This document shows positions 35,115 through 45,200 of a stretch of 64,000 nucleotides of DNA, piece after piece (position 1 is the stretch's first letter; every line of letters begins with the position of its first letter). The notes beneath the pieces were generated by a model that worked only from the letters and a program-made list of their open reading frames with translations, was not told where the DNA came from and made no database searches. Both the position numbers and the translations under genes were made by a program. Origin of the DNA: Pieris napi (taxonomy: Eukaryota; Arthropoda; Insecta; Lepidoptera; Pieridae); NCBI RefSeq assembly GCF_905475465.1, contig NC_062240.1, positions 1,937,001 to 2,001,000 on the forward strand, read 5' to 3'.

Positions 35115-35385
35115 TTTAAAGGTTGGTGGACTCAGTTTCCTCACTTAGACTAATTAGGTCCGTTGTGCGTAAAGTTCTGGCTAATTTAGCCAGTCTAGCT
35201 CCTTCCAGAAGCACAGAAGTCTCCTGGCCACTTCACATGCCTCACGGAGCGGCCTCACTGCTTCGAGGATTTCTGTACGTTGTTAAGCCACAGCCTCGCA
35301 TTCCAGGACTACGTGGGTGACTGATTCCTCTGTGCTGAAACAGCCTCTGCACATGGGGCTGCGGACCTAGGCTACGTACCTTACC
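35115..35385 (-). mobile_element. LINE C-terminal zinc-knuckle remnant
   Basis: The minus strand reads MCRGCFSTEESVTHVVLECE, then a stop, then RRLLCFWKELDWL. A CxxC...HxxxxC knuckle followed by LLxFWKELGWL is typical of the end of I/R1-type LINE ORF2. It lies in the spacer of the inverted duplication. Confidence 0.6.
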
Positions 35386-35593
35386 TTACAAGTTCTTACA
35401 GAAGCTTTACTGCTAGAATTTACGTATTTCTCATAACTTAGTCTTTTTAAAAAAGTACCATATAAATTCATCTGTTTTCTAATGATTTAAGTAATGGTCT
35501 CGACTAGTTAGTGAATTTTAATTATGTCTATATTATTATATTTATGACGAGTGACTACTGCAGACTTTCTGTGCAATAGTGAATACAATCTGA

Positions 35594-36022
35594 AAACTCG
35601 ATGCTACTTATTAAAAAACAAATTAACTACTTTCATTTATAAGTAAATATAAATTTTTATTGATTAATTAATTGATCCAAATTAGATTTCAAGTTTGATT
35701 TAAATATAGTAATTAGAGCATAATTAGAGCAGTGTTGACCTAGACCTAGGCTTAAGCGTGCGACTCCCATCCTTGAGGTCGTAGGTTCGATCCCCGGCTA
35801 AGCACCAATGGACTTTCTTTCTATGTGAGCATTTAATATTCGCTCGAATGGTGCAGGAAAACATCGTGAGAAAACCGGCTTGCCTTAGACCCAAAAAGTC
35901 GACGGCGTGTGTCAGGCACAGGAGGCTGATAACCTACTTGCCTATTAGATTGAAAAATGATCATGAAACAGATACAGAAATCTGAGGCCCAGACCTAAAA
36001 CGGTTGAAGCGCCACTGATTTT
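35594..36022 (+). repeat. Right arm of the 2.2-kb inverted duplication (contains SINE)
   Basis: TAAAACTCGATGCTACTTAT onward, then the SINE in plus orientation from 35729 to about 36022. It ends about 200 bp before the TATA box of gene 2. The spacer between arms (34232-35593) includes a LINE fragment at 35115-35385. Confidence 0.85.
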
Positions 36023-36224
36023 TTTTATTTACACAACACATATAAGATTCGAATAAACAATTCAAATGTAACTAAAAAATTATAAATAATTGTTAAATTT
36101 GACATATTTCTACAGTATTAAATACTTATCAAATGTCAAACAAATTAGATCTTTGAATTAGAACAATTTGGCTAAGGGTGTCCAGCACCCCTTGTGTTGC
36201 CGAATTAAGTGAAAGGTGTAAAGA

Positions 36225-36230
36225 TATAAA
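36225..36230 (+). promoter_or_regulatory. TATA box of gene 2
   Basis: TATAAA within GATATAAAAG, 44 bp before the ATG. A start about 30 bp downstream leaves a 5' UTR of only about 15 nt, so the true start may differ slightly. Confidence 0.6.
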
Positions 36231-36268
36231 AGTAGCCTGCGCCTGCGCCGAGCCTCCGACTCGACAAC

Positions 36269-36289
36269 ATGACAACGGTAGTGCGACTG
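36269..36289 (+). CDS. Gene 2 exon 1 (21-nt coding exon)
   Basis: It encodes MTTVVRL, then donor GTATGT, phase 0. A TATA box lies 44 bp upstream. It joins the exon at 41135 (VILALCACAQAQ) to make a standard signal peptide. Confidence 0.85.
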
Positions 36290-39200
36290 GTATGTTCATT
36301 TTTGACTAATTTATTTATTAATTATTTTATATAAAAAAATTTCTTACATTTCATACATTAAATGTATTTTACTATTTTTAATAATTTCAATTAATACAAA
36401 ACTCACTTTAGATATATAAATTTTGGTAATGTGCAGTGATAACAATTTAAAAAAATCAAATATGTGAAAAAAAATACAGTGCATTGGACTTAACCAACTA
36501 CGAAGTGTATAGTGATGTGTTATTCAGGACTGTTGAGGACATTGGTTATCTACAGACGCCATTGACTCGTTATATAAGAAAGAGATCGTGAGAAACTACG
36601 CTGCTTAATAGTGATTAACAAGACTTTTATTACCCATGAGCTTCGTTATTTAGTAACGGGCAAACGTTTTAAATTATTTTATGTTTTATGAGGCTTTGAT
36701 CGAACTCCTTGCAGTATATACGGAAGAAATTGAGCCTGATCGGCCTGACATTGTTGTATACATTCCAGTTTCAGAATTAATTTTAATAATAAGCGTACTT
36801 CTTTTATAGCTTATCAGAACAGTCAAACTATAATATAGTTTCTTTCAAATAAAACCGAATTAAAAACAGATAAATGCTTCAGATAGATAAACTATATAGG
36901 TAAAATATCGAACACTAAAATTTTATATTTTTTTGTATATTATATTTTTCCTTTCCCATCCATAAAAGGTGTCTTGCTCTATTTTTCCGTTCTCTCAAGT
37001 AAATGGGCATGACCATGAATTAATAATAATTATGATTGAAAGCTACTTTTCAAGCTTTTGCGAGCTTACCATCGTTAACCTTGGAGTTTTTTCAAGATTT
37101 GTAGTTATTATATACTTCTTAGACTTACAGAGGCATTTCTTACGCGTGCTTATATCACATATTGACGCATTTTATTTAATTCTTATCATATAAAGTAATG
37201 GAATTGATTAATTTGAATGTCAGTTTAGGTACGTCCATAGAGAGAGATAGTACGGAATCCGTGCATACAAATAAATGAATCACATGACATTTTCGTTTAT
37301 CTCTCTGCCACACTCTGATTTATTATAATATAATTAAAGTTAATATTTTAATGAAAAATGTTTGAAGTTATTCATAATAATGTTTTCTTTACGACAATAC
37401 AAAGTGATATTTAAATTACCTCCTACTTAAAACCATTATTGTTGATATTCCTCAAACTTCATTTTCCTATTATTATTTTGTCAAAACGTTTAAATCCATA
37501 ATAAAATATATAATTAAAGTACATAAATACTTCTTGCAAATATAAGAATTTAGCTTAAAACGAAACAATTGTTTCACTTTCTGGAGTAATGTCGTAAGTA
37601 ATAGCTTCTATAAAATAACAGTTGAATGTCGTGTCACTTTTACCCAATGACCTTATACGCAACAATCTACCTTGTTATTTATTCGTTCCGGACTATTTCC
37701 CTAATGCACTTTACTCAATATTATGTACCTTCATGTAAAAGTGTTCATCCATTCCCTTTAGTCGCAATTCATATTCAGAATTTTTAAAAGTGTTTACATA
37801 CATTTCTTATGCAGTATCAGTAGTAAGGAATTATATTAGTAGCAAGTGAGGGGATTTTTACTGTTGTCGAAGTCTACACGTGCTGGAAGCAATCATACCT
37901 CTTTCATATACAGATCGTTGTTAACCGAACTCGTACCATTCTTATAAATCATACTTTTAATTAAAAGACAAATATTATAAATTTAAGAAAAGCTGTATGA
38001 TAAATTAATCTGAGCTCCTCATCATCAGCCTCTTTTTTGGTCAATTTCTGGACTTAGTCCTTCCCATCTTGTATACGTATATAATATATAGCCATAGCCA
38101 TCTTCCTCAAGTGCGCCCTGGACTTGCCTCTGCATCCACTGGGAGCTTGACTATATCGTCAGGCCACCAAGTCGGTGGGAGGCCTCTCGTTCTTTTGTTT
38201 TGCCGAGGTCTCCATTACAGGAGCCTGCAGGTCCATCAGTTCTTGACCATGCGCGCTATTTGGCCTGACTACGTAGAAATATTGTTACAAAACTGCTTTT
38301 GTTAAAATACAGTATAAATCGGTAATTTGAAATTTAAAATATAGTTAGCGAAAGTGTGCTAGATTCAACCTTGCCCATATCACATAATGATTCCTAAATT
38401 AATTATTTATTGTATCAGTAATTAATATAATAGAACTATTTTGTGAACGACATTGAGACATATCCGAGTCTCGTGCGGCACGTGCCGGCGGTTACATTCA
38501 CTTCTAATAGCGTCAGCAACTTGGTTATACAATATATGAGAAGATAGTAATAATAATTTGGTTTTTATTGTACGAAATGAATAAGAAAAAATATTAATAT
38601 CTATGAATTAATTTAATTGAGTAAAGTTATGCTCAGTATTACTTATTACTCTTCAGTAGCTGATATTTCTTCTTCTTTTGTATTCGCAATTCATAAATCC
38701 GTGAGGTAGCTTTTTAGTTTATTTTATTAAAATAATTGTATTATTTTAGATTAAGGTTGGTTTTTATAAGATGTGGTTATTCTTGCACTTTACCCATCAT
38801 ATTTATTTAAGTCTTTTTTTCCTTACTAGGGTTGCCTGGAAGAGGTCGCTTGTTAGCGATAAGGCCGCCCGTTGAATCCCTTATAATTTTTATGTATTAT
38901 TTTATTAGTTTTTTTCTGTTAATGAAACGAAGTGTAAATTCAAAAATCAGTACGCCCAGGTATTACAGATATGTGTAATATCTGTATCTCCAATAGAACA
39001 AAGCAAAGCGACTTGGTGTAAAATGTATTTGCTGACGTTGCAGGGTGGAGTACTAACAAGAGCTGCCTATGAGAATCTAGTACACAATTATTTATTGATT
39101 GCCCGCGATTTCACATAACGTTTTTATCGTTAATGCGTTATTAGGAAAAAATACTGTGATTTATGATGTTAGTGTTACCCATTGAATACGGCTCGCTCGT

Positions 39201-42200
39201 TTTATAGTGCTTACAATACAATGGTTCTGCTGAATTCTGAAAATCTCTACTCTTCTACTACTCTTACTTCAAAGTATCAAACTAAGAAAAAAGTGTTTTT
39301 TTAAGTAATTTAATAATAAAAAACTCTTATTTAAACGCGTTCTAAACAAACCTTTTGGAAAGAAAATTATGTTTACGTTGGTCGAAGTTTTTATTTTTGT
39401 GTCCTTCCAAACACCATATCATATTTACCAACGTTTCTTTCATAGTCAATGTTACGACTCGTTGCGTTTATCACTGGTATTTTGGATATAAATCCGGTGA
39501 ACAACGTATTTCCTAGGTGAAGTGAGTGGTGGTCAAACCGGCTCTGTCCTCTAAGCAAACGCCCTTTGTGCGAACAAGTTGTTTTAAAAATATAACTATA
39601 AATCAGCCTATATCATGTTGCAATTTATTTCGGCAACACTTGTAATAAAAATTAAGATTGGGGTTGCTTATTCTTTAACCTGAAGGAATGCGGCAACAAC
39701 TTCAATATGACAGGATTCCTGCTGGCTTTAAAAAATTAAAACACACTAAAAAATATTAATACCGATTCTTTACATAAGATATACCCAAAGGGCCTATTAG
39801 GCTACATTTTTCGAGGATAATTTATAAATTTGTGACAAAATTGTGTATTAAATTTAAATTGTGTATTAAATTTAACTGTTACTATTTACTGTATCTATTT
39901 CTTCATACAAGTATTAGTTATATAATGTCAAGTTTTACTCAGAGTAGTTCTTTAAGTGTACGCCATTTAGCAACGATTTAAAGACATAAATCCAATTGAA
40001 AGTTATCCTATATTACCATAGGTCTTCTAATGAACAAAGCATTACGTCTGGTTAAGCAGATATTCATTCGTATCTAAAAATTCGATATATTATTTTTGAC
40101 ATGTGTATTGTGTATATTGTGTTACGTATTAAATGCTTTTTTATTTGGGGCCGCAAATTCTTGTTAACTTAAAGATTGTTCATAGTTTTGTAATTTTAAA
40201 ACAATTTAATACTAGAAGTTAACACTTGCACCACCCAGTCACGGAACGTGGAAAAGTGGTATTTTTTTCAATTACGTTAATAGACAAGGTTAAATTTCAC
40301 TATTCTGTTATTATATGGAAGGCTGAGCACGCGTTCGTTAACTTTTCGACTATTTCTAAATGGTTGAAGGTATATTTTCCTTATTATGATGACACATCGC
40401 TTTGTGTTAGTAATATTCATATTCATAAGTATGACCAAATTTCTTTATAGAAATGTATTGAGAGATGCGAAAATTATATAAAATTACTAGCTGACCCGGC
40501 AAACGTTGTTTTGCCATGTATATTATTTCTAGGAAACATTTTTTTAGTTCAATAAAAATAAACTATCTACAATAATAAAAAATAGGGGTTGATCGTAGAG
40601 GGGTGAAAATTAAGGGTTATATGTATTTTTGTATGCTGTATCATAAAAAAATAAAAACAAAAACTTTGTCTAAAAAATAAAAAACCGCTCATCCCTTAGG
40701 GATTTGAAAGATAGATAGTAGCCGATTCTCAGACTTACTGAATATGCATTAAAAAAAATTATGAGAATCGGTCGAGCCGTTTCGGAGGAGTATGGGAACG
40801 AACATTGTGACACGAGAATTTTATATATTAGACATAAATCATATTTTATTCTATATTAAAGAGTCTATAAAATATTTATATTTATTTACACTTTGCATTC
40901 ATGGAAACTGCTCCCTTATAAGGCTTTATCTATTCAACCTGTCACAATATTGGAAATAAAATGTTAAACACAAATGCCAAAGAACTACATATGTATGAAA
41001 TCCTATGGGGTATGACCAAGCTTGTTTGATCTTCATAATTTTTAAAGCAATAAGATGATGATCAAACTGAATATCTTCGAGACTATTGATATTTTTAAAA
41101 CACCTGAAGATAATCTACTGTTTCTCGATTTCAGGTTATATTAGCGTTATGCGCATGTGCACAGGCGCAGTACGCAGAGGAGCGTGCGCCACGATACATA
41201 GCATCGGAGTCCAAAACCGAACCACCACCACCAGTCGCTATTCTTAAACAAATAAACCGGTATGTATTGCATTATTAATATTAAATTTAAAAAATCATGA
41301 ACTTGCGTAACTTTTCCCGTAACTACGACTTGTTGATATCTTTCAAAGAAGGAAAATGTTTTCGTTATAAAATTTTGAATTACCTTGCTACGAAGAAATC
41401 ACATATCAACTAGCGTATTATCTAATAAACTGACAAAATAGACATAATTAGATTATAATTATTCATAAAAACTAAATTTATTTCACCGTTTTAACTCCTA
41501 TTTTCATCCATCAATACAATTTGACAATAAACAAAACAGTACTTTTACAGTACAATAACTCTAATTAAATTTATGAATAAGGGCATTACCTTACTTTTAA
41601 TTCATTTAAATATTAAAAAAAACCAACACAGTTCAAGCAAGTCGGCAATATATCAGTAAAACCTTAACCTCAAAAAAGGTTTTATCTCGGTGGGATTCTG
41701 AATTTTAAATGAGAAATATGTAAATGCGTATTTAAGTAATATCTCCATATTTCAGACACAACGAAGATGGATCATACACTTACGGCTACGAAGGAGGTGA
41801 TGGTTCATTCAAAATCGAGACCAAGTCGGTTAGCGGAGAAGTCAAGGGAAAGTACGGGTACAAAGATGATACTGGAAAGGTAATACTAGGAAATGTTTAG
41901 ATAATGAAGGCTGTAGTGCTTGTAAGGTAACCTGGCATGAGTTTATCCCAGGATATGCTATATGACGTGTTGCTTGAGCACAGATCGCAGCTGGAAAATT
42001 CTGCTGCAAGATTATCAAATATGTCACTAACATCAATAGCACGAGAGTTAACGCGTGTAGCGCCGGGCAGCCAGGCCGGCTCGCCCATAAATATTAGGAG
42101 TATATTTCCGGAGTAGTTGTCAACGGGGCCCGGTGGGAGACGCCAACCCTTTTAAGTGGATAAAGTATCTTTTTAGAAAAGGGGAGATTTCGACACTCTC

Positions 42201-45200
42201 TGCTGCCTAGCTTCGCGGTAATACATCTGCGTGATTGCGTACCTGATAGGCTATGATGTCCCTGTTTCCAAAAAAAAACATTTCCCTGAACCTGTGCCAA
42301 ATATTTAAATTTGGTACTAGAATACTATGTTTTAGAAAAATAAATAGTTAGTTAAACTAAACACATTTCAAATTTGATTTAAACATATCCGTGTATACGT
42401 AATAAGATCAATTTCCCTATCGCCTGTGCGGACAGAGAACCGTTGTGGGTACCTACTGATTTACATGGACAACTTTTTTGTTATATTGCTAAGATAACAT
42501 CTACATAGTGCGACAGAAATTATGATATTTACATAACTACTGGTTCTTTTTGCGCACAGACTCTCTTGAGAAAGCATTTGGCTTCTGTACTATCAATCCT
42601 GTTAAAATACGTATATTTCCGGAGTAGAACAATTAAAAGCTTGATGATTAATATCGAGGCCTCTGTGCCTCATATTATATTCTCCTACGTGTGTGAATAT
42701 ACCTAAAAAAGACCATACAAAATCCTTTAATTTTTCAGTTAAGAGTAATCGAGTACGGAGCAAACAAATATGGTTTCCAACCATCAGGTGAGGGTATCAC
42801 TGTAGCCCCACCCACACTTGTCGATGAGTCCAAAGCGCAGGAGGGACCTAACAAACAACAGGTATAAATTTGAGTATATTTCTAGATTAAGAGCAAAGTT
42901 GGCCTAGTGGCTTCAGCATGCGACGCTCATCCCTGAGGTCGTAGGTTCGATCCCCGGCTGTGCACAAATGGACTTTCTTTCTATGTGCGCATTTAATATT
43001 TGCTCGGTGAAGGTGAAGGTAAACATGGTGAGGAAACCGGCATAGACGGCCTTAGATGAAAAAAGTCGACGGCGTGTGTATGTAGGAGGTCTCCTGTCCC
43101 TGAGGCCTCCTACTTGCCTATTAGATTGACAAATGATCATGAAATGGATACAGAAATCTGAGGCCTGGACCTAAAAAGGTTGTAGCGCCACTGCTTTTTT
43201 ATTTATATCTACATATAGACCACAAGCCCATGAACAAAAAATACCTGTGAAATGACCCAACCTGAATTACGCTTAGAAGGCTGTTACTATATCTGAAAAT
43301 AGCTCTGAGCACTATGCCGTCATTTCTGAGCGGTACATGTGAGTACGTGAGTGAATGGACTTTCTCAGGTACAATGGGGGAATTTCGACTAATTATTAAT
43401 GTACGGCTTTGTTATAAGTGTATAGATGATTAAAAATAAATGTCGAAAAACCTAGTGCCGTACAAAAGTGATGGTGCCGGAAGTCGGTGCAAATTTTTAA
43501 TTCGACGACATTTGCAGAAGCAATATAGGTCATTTATTACTGTACGGCATTTGTGTGATTCCTTTTGGACACATATACAGATACTTTACCCGTAAACGCC
43601 GTACATATTCCCAGCGGACCGGTCGAAAGCCAAGGGTCGCAACATATGTCTGATTAGCATATAGGTGATGATGATATGAAACAACATAAAATTAAATGAT
43701 CTTGAGAGTACTTCACAAATAGATAACATTTTCCAGCATGCCGTACATTTTTTGTGGAACACATAGGTGTATGGGGTAAATTACTTTCCTCAGAAAAGAG
43801 TCATTTTCCGGTGACTTTTATCTGTACGGCAATAACACAGGTTATTAATACTTTAGACAATCTTCAATAAAAGATAAATGCCGTACACTTTCGATAGTCC
43901 GCTACCACCGCCTACCAATACAGGGCGTCCCAAAGTTATGGGAAATGAAGGGAAAGTACCTTAAATATCGTAGATAGGGTATTTTACTAAAAGAAGACTT
44001 TATGTTATTTTTAAAAGTTATTAATTCTGCATTCAAAGATTTTTTAAAATTACTTGCCTCGTCTGGGAATCGAACTGACTTAAATGTAAAAAAAAAACAC
44101 CCCTACTTTTATGATGCCAATCGAAAGAATGGCCAAAAACTAATAACTCTTCTTAAGTGACATAGTATTTTAAAAGAAAGGAACAGCGTGAATATATCTT
44201 TTTAATCAAATTAAAAACATTATCTATCGTATTCGGCCTAAAAAAATCCCCTACGAGTCTGTTACTTTAGAAAAGTTATTAGGTTTTGGCCATTCTTTCG
44301 ATTGGCATCATAAAAGAAGGGGTGTTTTTTTTTTAATTTAAGCCGGTTCGATTTCCAGACGAGGCAAGTAGTTTTAAAAAAATCTTTGAATGCAGAATTA
44401 CTAACTTTTAAAAATAACATAAAGTCTTCTTTTAGTAAAATACCCTATCTGCGATATTTAAGGTTCTTTCCCTTCATGTCTCATAACTTTGGGACGCCCT
44501 GTATTATATTTTTATTTTTGTTAAAAATATTTTTCCTTTACCTCTCTCTGCTGGTACGATAAGGCTGTAAATATACTTTACAGCCTTATGGTAGTATACT
44601 CAGATATGTACAGTTATTAATGACCTTAAGGGACACCGCAAACGTCGTCGAAGTTTTTATCAGCTGTAAAGAATAATCTGGAGTAAAATGTACGGCATCT
44701 GGTTTTTTTTGTTTATTTATATTTGTTACATATAAAATAACAATAATCTTTGAAAATATTACTCCCCATATTACTCTAGGAGCATTTGAAAAGTCATCTT
44801 AATTTCGGAAATTTCATATATTTTATATCATAATATTTTTATTTGTTACCATTTATAATGAACGGCTATAATGTACAACGGTAATATTTAGTAACATTAT
44901 GTAAAAAAACAAGTTGCCGTACATTATTCTCTGATCTTACAGCAGTAAGAACTTGGTAAATCCTGAAATTTCGATAAATATTTAATTACACAAATATTAA
45001 CTATAATATTTGGACGGCATAATTATAAAACATTATTGTCCGTGTTAAATAATATTTTGAACATGTTGCCGTACATTTTACAATGACCTTAGGGTATATG
45101 GGTGTAGGGGTAGGGTTCCGACCCTTGGCTTTCGACCGCTCCGCTGGAAATATGTACGGCGTTTACGGGTAAAGTATCTGTATATGTGTCCAAAAGGAAT

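Larger units (their letters stand above)
36290..41134. other. Intron 1 of gene 2
   Basis: 4.8 kb. Contains the RTE-like, LINE 3' UTR and Helitron-like pieces listed. GCGGCACGTGCCGGC at 38475-38489 has a CACGTG E-box core. Short frames at 36969, 38069 and 40226 are not genes. Confidence 0.6.

Noticed and set aside
38069..38305. 78-codon plus-strand frame in intron 1 of gene 2
   Set aside because: Antisense of an RTE-like LINE remnant.
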